64,000 nt of DNA from UBA668 sp041918155 (GTDB lineage: Bacteria > Actinomycetota > Acidimicrobiia > Acidimicrobiales > Ilumatobacteraceae): positions 1-64,000 of the forward strand of contig JAYRWH010000018.1 in the NCBI GenBank assembly GCA_041918155.1. Direction: 5' to 3'. How positions within the stretch are numbered: position 1 is the stretch's first letter; every line of letters starts with the position of its first letter. The notes under the pieces are model-generated. The model was not told the DNA's origin and did no database searches. It was given only the letters and a program-made list of their open reading frames with translations. The translations under genes were made by a program, and so were the position numbers. Of this stretch, positions 38,691 through 46,599 are shown one piece after another.

Positions 38691-39161
38691 ATGGTTCGGA
38701 TGCCGTTTGCGTTGCGCCACCACGACCCCGAGACGCTCCAGCGTCGCCGGCGTCTCAGCCGCACATGGGCGATCGTCGTGGTTGCCTGGTCATTCATCCG
38801 CACGGCGATCGTGTGGGCCGCGGTGGGCGATTACGGCCTCAACCCCTGGATCTACTTGTCGCTCGACCTGGCCTCGGCCATCGTCGACGCGCTCAGCACG
38901 CCGCGGATGGTGCTCAACTTCATCGACGATCGGATGCGCAAGGCCACGGAATGGGCGCTGATCTCCCTGGTCGTGTTCATCATCCCCGACCTGTACATCT
39001 TCCTCGGCACGCGCACGCTTCCGAAGCGGATCATCGTCGTGATCTGCGTCATCATCGCCGCCACGCTCTCCATCGGTGTGCTCGGCGTGACGCGCAAGGT
39101 GAAGAAGGGCCGGGCGTTGAAGGCCGCCGCCCTTGCTGCCGAGGCCGCCGCACGTGTTTGA
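38691..39161 (+). CDS. Small membrane protein of unknown function
   Basis: A 156-residue protein with three to four hydrophobic segments (around WAIVVVAWSFIRTAIVWAAVG, IYLSLDLASAIVDAL, LISLVVFIIPDLYIFL and IIVVICVIIAATLSIGVLG). The C-terminal end is basic and then Ala-rich. No family is recognised. ATG 38691 is used; ATG 38700 is possible. It is 33 nt after the helicase gene, and the flavodoxin gene begins immediately after its stop, so the two are probably co-transcribed. Confidence 0.7.
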   Translation: MVRMPFALRHHDPETLQRRRRLSRTWAIVVVAWSFIRTAIVWAAVGDYGLNPWIYLSLDLASAIVDALSTPRMVLNFIDDRMRKATEWALISLVVFIIPDLYIFLGTRTLPKRIIVVICVIIAATLSIGVLGVTRKVKKGRALKAAALAAEAAARV

Positions 39162-39170
39162 ATGGTGCCC

Positions 39171-39605
39171 ATGAAGGCCGTCGTCCTGTACAAGAGTCTC
39201 ACCGGCAACACCCGCAAGGCAGCCGAACTGATCGCCACCAACCTCCAGCAGGAGGGGTGGGGCGTCACCGGCGTGTGCCCCTGGAACCGGCCGGAGATGG
39301 CCGCGATCCAGGACGCCGACCTCGTCGTGGTCGGCACGTGGGTCGACGGCTTGTTCGTGGTCGGCCAGAAGCCGTTCGCGGTCAATGCGATCCAGCACCT
39401 GCCGTCGCTGCAGGGCAAGCTCGCCGCCACCTACTGCACGTTCGCGCTCAACCCCGGCCGCACGCTCGACAAGCTCGACACGGCGGTCAGCGCGCTCGGC
39501 GCGAACGTCATCGGTGGCCTCGCGCTGCACCGCAGCAAGCTGCGCGCCCACTCCGAGGAGTTCGCCGCCCGCCTGGTGGCGAACGTCCCCGGCGCGGTGC
39601 GCTGA
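39171..39605 (+). CDS. Flavodoxin-like protein
   Basis: About 144 residues with a flavodoxin fold. The FMN-phosphate loop is KSLTGNTRKAAELIA near the N-terminus, followed by DADLVVVGTWVDGLFVVGQKP for the isoalloxazine-side loop, and TYCTFALNPGRTLDKL for the third strand. It would be a low-potential electron carrier or a flavodoxin domain protein in the cytoplasm. ATG 39171 gives the typical MKAVVLYKS start; ATG 39162, directly after the preceding stop, would add three residues. It ends 3 bp from the convergent serpin gene. Confidence 0.85.
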   Translation: MKAVVLYKSLTGNTRKAAELIATNLQQEGWGVTGVCPWNRPEMAAIQDADLVVVGTWVDGLFVVGQKPFAVNAIQHLPSLQGKLAATYCTFALNPGRTLDKLDTAVSALGANVIGGLALHRSKLRAHSEEFAARLVANVPGAVR

Positions 39606-39608
39606 CCG

Positions 39609-40937
39609 CTAACTGCGGGTCTGGCTCGGGTCGTTCACACGGCCCATGAACACCACCACGCCGGTGGTGCGCTCGCGCAGCCAGAAGGTGAACGGGCGGT
39701 CGATGGTGAGCGTGACCGGTTCTTCCGGGATCGGGGCGGAGGTGACGTCCATCACGACAGCGGTCGCGGCGGCGGCCTCGGTGCCCTCCTCGTCGACGGT
39801 GATGTTCGCCTGGTGGATCACCCCGCCGATGGCAAGGTGCTCGGAGGCGGTCATCGCGCTGAAGTCGGCCTGTTCAGTGAATGCGGTGGGCATGCCCATG
39901 TCGGCGAGCACGGTGGCGAGGTCGGTGGAGGTCTCGATGTCGAAGCGCGGGAAGCCGAGCTCCACGGGGCGCTCGGTGAGGGCGGCGAAGACCGCATCGC
40001 CGGTGGGCATCGCCGTCTCCGCTGTGTCGCCCATGGCCACCACGAACGACAGGTCGCCGAACACGTACGGCAGGTCGACCGCCTGCCAGCCATCGCCGGC
40101 CGCATAGTCGAGCCTGCCCGAGCTGTGCATCATCTGTACGGTGGTGGTGCGCGACGGGGCGTTGAACGGCTCGGCCGTGGTGAGCTGCTTGTCGAACTTC
40201 GCGTCCCAGTTGGCCTTGAGGTAGATCGCGTTCACGAGCGTGAGGCGGGCATCCTGGGTGATCGAGCCTTGGCCGAGCAGTTCGGGGATGCGGTCGTTGG
40301 TCTCGGACTTGACCCACTCGTTGATCGCGGCACGGGCGGCCTCGGGGTCGGCCTTGTAGTCGACGACTTCCAGGCCGGCGTCGTACTCGCTCGACAGCAG
40401 GTCGAGAAAGGCCTGCTCGAACGCGAGCCCCGACTGGCCCCACAGCGAATTGGCGATCGACAGTTTGACTTCGCTGGTGCCACTGCCGCCCTGGGCGGTG
40501 TTGTCCTGGGTCTTCGCGAGGGACTCCAGCGCCATCGTCAGCCCGTTCACGGAACGGTGGATCGCGGCCGCGTCGGTGATGTTCAGGACGTCGTCCATCT
40601 CGGTGAGCGTCGTGCCCTTCGCGCCGGCGGAGGTCATCGCCAGGGCGATCGCGATGCTGGCGGGGGAGAACACCAGGTTCGCGCTCGGGTCGACGGCCAC
40701 CAGCCGGTCGTAGAGGTCGTTGGCGAAGGCATTGACGGCCATCGCCGCCGCAGTCGGGTCGGCATCGGTGGTGACGTGCGCGGCCGTGCCGCGCAAGGTG
40801 GCCCGGTCGCCGCCACCGTTGTTGCCGCCCGTGCTGGGCGTGCTGGTGCCGCTCGACTTCTTGCCGTCGTCGCACGCGGCGAGGAACGAGGTGACGGCGG
40901 GGAGGGCCATGAGGGACAGGAACGTGCGACGTTGCAT
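39609..40937 (-). CDS. Exported serpin (serine protease inhibitor), Tat/lipoprotein signal
   Basis: A 442-residue protein. The start MQRRTFLSL is a Tat-like twin-arginine signal, and LAAC puts a lipobox Cys at residue 22. A Gly/Ser/Thr-rich linker leads into a full serpin fold: FSPASIAIALAMTSAGAKG, IANSLWGQ, LVNAIYLKANW, and the hinge of the reactive loop VDEEGTEAAAATAVVM at 381-396. The small-residue hinge is the form found in inhibitory serpins. Counting from Gly385 as P15 predicts Thr399-Ser400 as P1-P1'. The end RPFTFWLRERTTGVVVFMGRV is typical. It likely protects the surface from a protease. Confidence 0.93.
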   Translation of the reverse strand: MQRRTFLSLMALPAVTSFLAACDDGKKSSGTSTPSTGGNNGGGDRATLRGTAAHVTTDADPTAAAMAVNAFANDLYDRLVAVDPSANLVFSPASIAIALAMTSAGAKGTTLTEMDDVLNITDAAAIHRSVNGLTMALESLAKTQDNTAQGGSGTSEVKLSIANSLWGQSGLAFEQAFLDLLSSEYDAGLEVVDYKADPEAARAAINEWVKSETNDRIPELLGQGSITQDARLTLVNAIYLKANWDAKFDKQLTTAEPFNAPSRTTTVQMMHSSGRLDYAAGDGWQAVDLPYVFGDLSFVVAMGDTAETAMPTGDAVFAALTERPVELGFPRFDIETSTDLATVLADMGMPTAFTEQADFSAMTASEHLAIGGVIHQANITVDEEGTEAAAATAVVMDVTSAPIPEEPVTLTIDRPFTFWLRERTTGVVVFMGRVNDPSQTRS

Positions 40938-41027
40938 ACGCGTTGGACGGCGGGCGGCCCTCCGTCGGTTCCCAAGATCTCTCTCGGTTGGGCGCGGGAC
41001 GGGACACCCGCTCGGGCGCGTCCCGGG

Positions 41028-41570
41028 TCAGGCGACGGTCGTGGCGGTGGTGGTGGTGGCGGTGGTGGTGGTCGTCGTGGTCGTCGACGCGCGGGCGCGC
41101 AGCGACAGCGTCAACGTGCCCTCGTCGTCGTTGACGATCGGCTCGACGCCGAGGGGAGGGGTGGCGAGATCCTCCACCGCGATCGTGCGGCCGTCGCAGT
41201 CGGTGAACGTACGCGTGCCGCGCACGAGCGAGACCGTGCAGGAGGCGTCGCGGTCGGCGGGATGAGCGAGGTACATCGCCCAGCCGCGCAGGGGGTTGTC
41301 GCCGGTGTGATCGAGCACGATGTGGCGGTCGTCGCCCACGAGGTCGGGCAGGATGATCGGCCCGCCGTCGGCGATGGAATCGGCGATCGGCCCGACGCGA
41401 CCCATCTCCTGGAACGACGGGGTGAGGCGCTCGGTCGTGCTGCCGCTGTTGTCCGAGGCGAGCTTGGCCACGCCCCACAGCGCGCCGAACATCAACACGA
41501 AGAAGCCGATACCGAGCACCACTGGCATCGTGGCGCGGGCCAGCGGGGACTTGTACTGCGGGAAGCGCAT
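41028..41570 (-). CDS. Membrane-anchored protein of unknown function
   Basis: A 180-residue protein with one N-terminal membrane segment (ATMPVVLGIGFFVLMFGALWG), the rest presumably outside. The outer part has GPIILPDLVGDD, HIVLDHTGDNPLRGW and CDGRTIAVEDLATPPLG, faintly reminiscent of a Rieske-like end, but the paired Cys/His cluster ligands are absent. The last residues are a Thr tract encoded by a GGT-type trinucleotide repeat. ATG 41570 is used; upstream codons show no ribosome binding site. It is divergent from the mutase-subunit gene. Confidence 0.7.
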   Translation of the reverse strand: MRFPQYKSPLARATMPVVLGIGFFVLMFGALWGVAKLASDNSGSTTERLTPSFQEMGRVGPIADSIADGGPIILPDLVGDDRHIVLDHTGDNPLRGWAMYLAHPADRDASCTVSLVRGTRTFTDCDGRTIAVEDLATPPLGVEPIVNDDEGTLTLSLRARASTTTTTTTTATTTTATTVA

Positions 41571-41590
41571 GGCTCCACAGTCTGCCCGAA

Positions 41591-41620
41591 TTGAGGTGAA
41601 TCCCGCTTGCGTCGTAGGGT
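41591..41620 (+). promoter_or_regulatory. Promoter of the mutase subunit-sucCD operon
   Basis: TTGAGG (41591-41596), 18-bp spacer, TAGGGT (41615-41620), 9 nt before GTG 41630. Predicts a nearly leaderless transcript. Confidence 0.55.
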
Positions 41621-41629
41621 AATCCCCTT

Positions 41630-42034
41630 GTGAAGCGCACATATCGCGTCGTTGTGGCGAAACCGGGTCTGGATGGTCACGACCGTGGCGCCAAGACCAT
41701 TACTCGCGCCCTGCGCGACCACGGGTTCGAGGTCATCTACACGGGCCTGCACCAGACCCCCGAGCAGATCGCCGAGACCGCACTCCAGGAGGATGCCGAT
41801 GCCGTCGGCCTGTCCTTGCTGAGCGGCGCCCACCTCACGTTGTTCCCGCGGGTGATGGAAGAACTGCGCAACCGCGGCTTGGGCGACACGCTCGTGTTCG
41901 GCGGCGGCGTGATCCCCGAGGCCGATGCGCGCGTGCTGAAAGAGCAGGGCGTCGCCGCGGTGTTCGGCCCGGGAAGTTCGTTGAAGGGCATCAGCCAGTG
42001 GCTGGAAGCCCAGTTGGACGAGAGAGAGGACTAG
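41630..42034 (+). CDS. Cobalamin-binding small subunit of an acyl-CoA mutase
   Basis: A 134-residue B12-binding domain as a free protein. The signature DGHDRGAK (D-x-H-x-x-G, His being the lower cobalt ligand), SLLSGAH and VFGGGVIPEAD are all present. Such small subunits pair with a catalytic subunit to isomerise methylmalonyl-, isobutyryl- or ethylmalonyl-CoA. The catalytic subunit is not in this window. It is directly upstream of sucC-sucD, which use succinyl-CoA, so a link with methylmalonyl-CoA mutase (succinyl-CoA formation) is likely but not proven. Confidence 0.88.
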   Translation: MKRTYRVVVAKPGLDGHDRGAKTITRALRDHGFEVIYTGLHQTPEQIAETALQEDADAVGLSLLSGAHLTLFPRVMEELRNRGLGDTLVFGGGVIPEADARVLKEQGVAAVFGPGSSLKGISQWLEAQLDERED

Positions 42035-42037
42035 TCA

Positions 42038-43204
42038 GTGGACCTGTTCGAGTATCAGGGCAAGCAGTACTTCGCCCGTTTCGACATCCCGGTCAGCCCG
42101 GGCGACGTGGCCTACACGGTGGACGAGGCCGTACGCGCGGCCGACGCCGCCGGGTACCCGGTGGTCGTGAAGGCTCAGGTGCAGGTCGGTGGCCGCGGCA
42201 AGGCCGGCGGCATCAAGCTGGCCGACAACGCCGATGAGGTGCGCCTCCACGCCGGGAACATCCTCGGGATGGACATCAAGGGCCACCTCGTGAAGCGCGT
42301 GTGGGTGGAGCACGCGAGCGACATCAAGAAGGAGTACTACGCCTCGTACTCGCTCGATCGTGGCGCCAAGCAGCACCTGTTGATGCTGAGCGCCGAAGGT
42401 GGTGTGGAGATCGAGGCCGTGGCCGTCAGCAACCCGGACGCGATCGTGCTGCTGCACATCGACCCGGTCGACGGCCTGTCCCTGGCCACCGCCCGCGATG
42501 CGGCCGTGCGCGCCAAGATCGACGACGAAGCAGTGGACGGTGTCGCCGAGATGCTCGTGAAGCTGTACGACTGCTTCACCCGCGGCGACTGCGACCTGGC
42601 CGAGATCAACCCGCTCATCCTGCGTCCGGACGGCGGCGTGCACGCGCTCGACGCGAAGGTCAGCCTCGACAACAACGCCGCGTTCCGTCATCCCGAGTGG
42701 GACGAGTTCCGCGCGACCGAAGAGCTCGACGAGCGCGAGCAGCTGGCGCGTACACACGACCTGCAGTACATCGGCCTCGAGGGCAGCGTCGGCATCATCG
42801 CCAACGGCGCCGGCCTGGCGATGAGCACGCTCGACGTGGTGAACCAGGTGGGCGGCGCGGCGAGCAACTTCCTCGATATCGGTGGCGGCGCCAACGCCGA
42901 CATGATGACGGCCGCGCTGGAAGTGATCAACTCCGACCAGTCGGTGAAGAGCATTCTCATCAACATCTTCGGTGGCATCACCCGCGGTGAGGAAGTCGCC
43001 AACGGCATCGTCGAGGCCCTGCGCCGCGTCGACCTGCGGGCACCGATCGTGATCCGCCTCGACGGCACGAATGCCGAGCAGGGTCGCGAGATCCTCAAGA
43101 ACGCCGGCATCCCGGAGAACAAGCTGATCTCCAAGCCCACCATGCTCGAGGCGGCCCGCATGGCCGTCGCTATCGCCAACGCCGACTCCGAGAACGGGAA
43201 CTGA
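42038..43204 (+). CDS. sucC: Succinyl-CoA ligase (ADP/GDP-forming) subunit beta
   Basis: A 388-residue ATP-grasp subunit of the TCA-cycle enzyme that makes succinate and ATP or GTP from succinyl-CoA. It starts MDLFEYQGKQYF, has VVKAQVQVGGRGKAGGI in the grasp fold, DCDLAEINPLIL as the metal-binding segment, and the C-terminal FGGITRGEEVANGI. GTG 42038 has GAGAGAGGA upstream and lies 3 nt after the preceding stop. sucD starts 2 nt after its stop. Confidence 0.97.
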   Translation: MDLFEYQGKQYFARFDIPVSPGDVAYTVDEAVRAADAAGYPVVVKAQVQVGGRGKAGGIKLADNADEVRLHAGNILGMDIKGHLVKRVWVEHASDIKKEYYASYSLDRGAKQHLLMLSAEGGVEIEAVAVSNPDAIVLLHIDPVDGLSLATARDAAVRAKIDDEAVDGVAEMLVKLYDCFTRGDCDLAEINPLILRPDGGVHALDAKVSLDNNAAFRHPEWDEFRATEELDEREQLARTHDLQYIGLEGSVGIIANGAGLAMSTLDVVNQVGGAASNFLDIGGGANADMMTAALEVINSDQSVKSILINIFGGITRGEEVANGIVEALRRVDLRAPIVIRLDGTNAEQGREILKNAGIPENKLISKPTMLEAARMAVAIANADSENGN

Positions 43205-43206
43205 TC

Positions 43207-44103
43207 ATGGCCATCTTCGTCAACGCTGACACCAAGGTCATCGTCCAGGGCCTTACCGGCGGCCAGGGCAAGTACCACGGCCTGCGCAACAAGGCCTACG
43301 GCACCCAGGTCGTCGCCGGCGTCACGCCGGGCAAGGGCGGTACCGATGTCGAGGGTGTGCCCGTGTTCAACACGGTTGCCGAGGCCGTCGCCGCCACCGG
43401 CGCCGATGCGTCGTTCATCGCCGTGCCGCCCAAGGCCGCCAGCGCGGCGATCCTCGAGGCAGCGGCCGCGGGCATCCGCTTCGTCGTGTGCATCACCGAG
43501 GGCATCCCCGCCCAGGACGAGGCCAAGGTGTTCAACACCCTGCTGCGCGACTACCCCAAGACGCGCCTGCTCGGCCCGAACTGCCCGGGCATCATCAGCC
43601 CCGGCAAGTGCAACATCGGCATCACCGCCGGGGAGATCGCCCAACTGCCGTCGGCCAAGGGCCCGAACGTGGGCATCGTCAGCCGTTCCGGCACGCTCAC
43701 CTACCAGGCGCTCTACGAACTGAAGCAGCGCGGCATCGGCGTGTCCACCTGCGTCGGCATCGGTGGCGACCCGGTGCCGGGCACGAACTTCATCGACTGC
43801 CTGCGTGAGTTCCAGGCCGACCCCGAGACCCACGCGATCATCATGATCGGCGAGATCGGCGGCTCGGCCGAAGAAGAGGCCGCGGAGTTCATCAAGGCCA
43901 ACGTCACCAAGCCGATGAGCGCCTACATCGCCGGTGTCACCGCGCCCGAGGGCAAGAAGATGGGCCATGCCGGCGCCATCACCTCCGGTGGCAAGGGCAC
44001 GGCCCAGGGCAAGATGGATGCGCTGCGCGCCGCCGGTGTGAAGGTGGGCCTCAACCCCACCGAAGCCGGCGAGCTGATGGCCCAGATCGTCGCCACGCTC
44101 TGA
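43207..44103 (+). CDS. sucD: Succinyl-CoA ligase subunit alpha
   Basis: A 298-residue CoA-binding subunit. FVNADTKVIVQGLTGGQGKY forms the CoA-binding Rossmann part, LLGPNCPGIISPGKCNIGI the power-helix region, and KKMGHAGAITSGGKGTA carries the active-site His that is phosphorylated. ATG 43207 is 2 nt after sucC. The operon order mutase subunit-sucC-sucD is tight, with gaps of 2-3 nt. Confidence 0.97.
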   Translation: MAIFVNADTKVIVQGLTGGQGKYHGLRNKAYGTQVVAGVTPGKGGTDVEGVPVFNTVAEAVAATGADASFIAVPPKAASAAILEAAAAGIRFVVCITEGIPAQDEAKVFNTLLRDYPKTRLLGPNCPGIISPGKCNIGITAGEIAQLPSAKGPNVGIVSRSGTLTYQALYELKQRGIGVSTCVGIGGDPVPGTNFIDCLREFQADPETHAIIMIGEIGGSAEEEAAEFIKANVTKPMSAYIAGVTAPEGKKMGHAGAITSGGKGTAQGKMDALRAAGVKVGLNPTEAGELMAQIVATL

Positions 44104-44115
44104 CCCAATTGGGGG

Positions 44116-44121
44116 TACGGT
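44116..44121 (+). promoter_or_regulatory. -10 box (TACGGT) of the DinB gene
   Basis: TACGGT ends exactly 7 nt before ATG 44129, the leaderless pattern. It lies 12 nt after the sucD stop. Confidence 0.45.
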
Positions 44122-44128
44122 CGGCGGT

Positions 44129-44665
44129 ATGCCGATCGTGCCGGACGAGAAGAACTGGACCTGGGTGCTCGAGCGCGCCTGCCCGCAGTGCGGGTTCGAC
44201 GCGAAGTCGTTCCCGCGCGAAGGCGTGGCCGCCGCCACGGAAGCGATGGGGGCGACGTGGCGCGCCCTGCTCGCCGACCCGCGCGCTGCCACGCGACCGA
44301 ACGACGACACCTGGTCGGCGGTGGAGTACGCGTGCCACCTGCGCGACGTGTTCCGCCTCTACCTGTTCCGCCTCGACATGATGCTGTCCGAGACCGACCC
44401 CCAGTTCGAGAACTGGGATCAGGACAAGGCCGCCATCGACGAGCATTACGACGAGCAGGATCCGAGAGAGGTGGCCGCCGAACTCGCCGGCGCGGCCGAC
44501 ATGCTCGGGGCCCGCTTCGCCACCGTCTCCGGTGCCCAGTGGCAGCGCACCGGTACCCGCAGCGACGGTGCGTCGTTCACCATCGACACGTTCGCCCGCT
44601 ACTTCCTCCACGACCCCGTGCACCACGTCTGGGACGTGCAGCAGGGCTATGCGGTGATCGGTTAG
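44129..44665 (+). CDS. DinB-family (DinB_2) protein
   Basis: A 178-residue four-helix-bundle protein. The N-terminus has a CPQCG pair, followed by the helix bundle: TWSAVEYACHLRDVFRLYLFR contains the first conserved His, and the C-terminal FLHDPVHHVWDVQQG contains the other two metal-ligand His. These three His bind Ni or Zn in DinB/mycothiol-transferase relatives. A thiol-dependent transferase or detoxification role is possible in actinobacteria, but the substrate is unknown. Starts 7 nt after a -10 box. Confidence 0.82.
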   Translation: MPIVPDEKNWTWVLERACPQCGFDAKSFPREGVAAATEAMGATWRALLADPRAATRPNDDTWSAVEYACHLRDVFRLYLFRLDMMLSETDPQFENWDQDKAAIDEHYDEQDPREVAAELAGAADMLGARFATVSGAQWQRTGTRSDGASFTIDTFARYFLHDPVHHVWDVQQGYAVIG

Positions 44666-44672
44666 CGAGCGG

Positions 44673-45167
44673 TCAGCGCGGCGGGCGGTTGCGAGTGCCG
44701 GTGGGCAGGTCGGTGAGGTCGAGCGCGGTCACCGCGGTATACGCCTTGGCCACGAGACCCAGCAACTCGGCGCGTTCCGATGCGGTGAAGTCGCTGAACG
44801 CTTGCTTCACGAGCATCTGGATCGCGGGAAGCGCCGCGTCGAGCAGATCGGTGCCCGCGGTGGTGATCGTGACCGAGACCTTGCGGCGGTCGTCGGCGTG
44901 ACTGTCGCGGCGGATCAGGTGCTTCTTCTCCAGCGTGTCGAGCAGCGACGTGATGCTGCCGCTGGTGATGTGCATCGAGGCGCTGATCTCGCCGGGCGTG
45001 ACCGAACCGTGGGCGCCCTCGATGACGGCGAGCGCATTGCCGGCGGCATGGCTCAAGCCGTGCTGGCGCCAGACCGCGGACACACTCGTGGCGACCGCCT
45101 GGCCGAGGCGCTCCAACGATCTCGCGAGCATGCTGGAGGCAAGCTCCGCGCCCGGGAACTCCTTCAC
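44673..45167 (-). CDS. MarR-family transcriptional regulator
   Basis: A 164-residue winged-helix protein. LSHAAGNALAVIEGAHGSVT leads into the helix-turn-helix GEISASMHITSGSITSLLDTL and the wing KKHLIRRDSHADDRRKVSV, with the conserved D-R-R. GTG 45165-45167 is the first standard start, but the frame upstream (about 24 codons, ending GEREF) still reads as ordinary protein, so a CTG start near 45230 is possible. It is co-directional with the monooxygenase-like gene upstream, and a dyad-containing promoter lies before that pair. It probably represses both genes. Confidence 0.88.
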   Translation of the reverse strand: MKEFPGAELASSMLARSLERLGQAVATSVSAVWRQHGLSHAAGNALAVIEGAHGSVTPGEISASMHITSGSITSLLDTLEKKHLIRRDSHADDRRKVSVTITTAGTDLLDAALPAIQMLVKQAFSDFTASERAELLGLVAKAYTAVTALDLTDLPTGTRNRPPR

Positions 45168-45240
45168 GAACTCCCGCTCGCCGGGCAGTACGCCGGTGAG
45201 CCTCGGGTCGACGGGGTTCTCCGGGCGCGAACTCAGGACC

Positions 45241-45513
45241 TCACCCCGCGGACTCGACGAAGGTGATCCGCGGCGGGCCGGTGACGCCGGCCTTGCTCAT
45301 CGCTTCCTTCAGCGACGGATCGCTGGCGAAGGCCTTGGCGTTGGCGGCGCTGGGAAAGTCCATCACCGCGGTGATGGCATTCGGATCGTCGACGCCGCGG
45401 TAGATGCTGACGGACGTGCACCCGTGCTGGTCGCGCGACGCGCCGTGGCCATCGAAGATCGGGCGCCAGACCGCATAGTCGGCCACACCGTGCTGAACAA
45501 TCATCGTTGTCAT
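45241..45513 (-). CDS. Small ferredoxin-fold (monooxygenase/DUF1330-like) protein
   Basis: A 90-residue protein of the dimeric alpha/beta-barrel kind: TTMIVQHGVADYAVW, then the ITAVMDFPSAANAKAFASDP segment that recalls antibiotic-biosynthesis monooxygenase and related small stress proteins. No catalytic residue is obvious. ATG 45513 is chosen over TTG 45525 because the promoter at 45544-45571 and a GGGGG stretch fit it. It is the first gene of a two-gene unit with the MarR regulator. Confidence 0.75.
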   Translation of the reverse strand: MTTMIVQHGVADYAVWRPIFDGHGASRDQHGCTSVSIYRGVDDPNAITAVMDFPSAANAKAFASDPSLKEAMSKAGVTGPPRITFVESAG

Positions 45514-45543
45514 GGTAACCCCCAAGGTTGTTTGGATACATGC

Positions 45544-45574
45544 ATTTTAATCTCAAGTATCTTGAAGTCAAGAG
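45544..45574 (-). promoter_or_regulatory. Promoter with overlapping MarR-type operators
   Basis: On the minus strand TTGACT (45566-45571), 16-bp spacer, TAAAAT (45544-45549): the closest match to the general promoter consensus in the window. Two overlapping dyads cover the -35 and spacer: ATCTTGA-AG-TCAAGAG (45559-45574) and TCAAG-TAT-CTTGA (45553-45565). This is the sort of site MarR proteins bind; the adjacent MarR gene is the obvious candidate. Confidence 0.65.
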
Positions 45575-46539
45575 AAATCTTCCTCGGTCTCGCGTCCGTA
45601 CTGCTCGGTGAGTTCGCGGCCGACGCGAGCAAGTTCCCGACGCAGCTCGGGTGGCTCCAGCACTTCCACCGCCACGCCGAACCCGCCGAGCTCGGCGGCC
45701 AGTGAGTTGACGTGGTGGCCGCGCACCTCCACCTCCACCCGGCCATCGGGCGCCGCGCCGCCGACGCGCACCCGCTCACCGAGCATGAACGCCAGCATCC
45801 GCACCCTGCCCTCGTCGACGAGGGTGTGGGCCACGACCGGCGTGCGCATCTCCTCGACGCGGTCGGCGATGAGCGACCACGCCTGGGCGAGGTCGAAGCC
45901 CTCGGGGCGTGTGGCGTCGCGGCCGGTGGGGGCGAGGTGGTCGATGCGGTCGACGCGGAACGTTCGCAGGCCGGCCGCGGTGTCGGCGATGAGGTACCAC
46001 GTACCCGCCTTGGCCGCGAGGCCGAGGGGCTCGACGAGTCGGTTGGTCACCTCGCCGGTGCGCGAGGTGTAGGCCAGCTCCAACTGCCGCGCGTGCACGA
46101 CTGCGTCGCGAACCTCGTCGAGCAGCGCCGGGTCGCGGCGGCGATGGGAGCGCTGGCCCCAGCCGCGTTGGTCGATCACGACCGACTCGCCCGCGCGTTC
46201 GGCAGCGGTGCGGAACTGCTCGGGCAGCGCACGCACGAGCTTGCGCAATGCGGCCTTCAACTCCGGCGTGGCCGCCGCCGACGGGCCGGCCACCGCGAAC
46301 AGGGCCTGGGCTTCAGCCGCCTTCAGCCCGCTGAGATCGGTGCGCCCGCCGCCGGCCAGCCGCCAGCCGCCGTTGCGCCCGGGCAGGGAGTACACGGGCA
46401 ACCCGGCCAGGCCGAGCGCCTCGAGGTCGCGGCGGGCGGTGCGTGGCGAGATCTCCAACTCGGCCGCCACCTCGGCAGCAGTGACCTGCTGGCGTTGCTG
46501 CAGCAGCAGTAGGACGGCGACGAGGCGGTCAGCGCGCAT
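45568..46539 (-). CDS. WYL-domain transcriptional regulator (DeoR/YafY type)
   Basis: A 323-residue regulator. The N-terminal helix-turn-helix is LLLLQQRQQVTAAEVAAELE with ISPRTARRDLEAL. The WYL domain includes the eponymous segment AGTWYLIADTAAGLRTFRVDR, followed by the C-terminal WCX-like extension (VEVEVRGHHVNSLAAELGGFG). WYL domains sense nucleic acid or nucleotide ligands in DNA-damage and defence regulators. It is divergent from the TIGR03086 protein gene with a 60-bp gap and is probably its regulator. No defence genes lie next to it. Confidence 0.9.
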   Translation of the reverse strand: MRADRLVAVLLLLQQRQQVTAAEVAAELEISPRTARRDLEALGLAGLPVYSLPGRNGGWRLAGGGRTDLSGLKAAEAQALFAVAGPSAAATPELKAALRKLVRALPEQFRTAAERAGESVVIDQRGWGQRSHRRRDPALLDEVRDAVVHARQLELAYTSRTGEVTNRLVEPLGLAAKAGTWYLIADTAAGLRTFRVDRIDHLAPTGRDATRPEGFDLAQAWSLIADRVEEMRTPVVAHTLVDEGRVRMLAFMLGERVRVGGAAPDGRVEVEVRGHHVNSLAAELGGFGVAVEVLEPPELRRELARVGRELTEQYGRETEEDFS

Positions 46540-46599
46540 GTCCGCATGCTTTCACGAACATGGCCACAAGATGGCCACTTTGCGGCAGATGCTGTGCCC

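Noticed and set aside
41038..41090. GGT/GTC trinucleotide-rich tract as a possible microsatellite or regulatory repeat
   Set aside because: It encodes the Thr-rich tail of the membrane protein at 41028-41570; no separate function is supported.
45568..46539. WYL regulator as a marker of a defence island
   Set aside because: Its neighbours are a MarR pair and a TIGR03086 protein; no CRISPR, CBASS, BREX or other defence genes are present.
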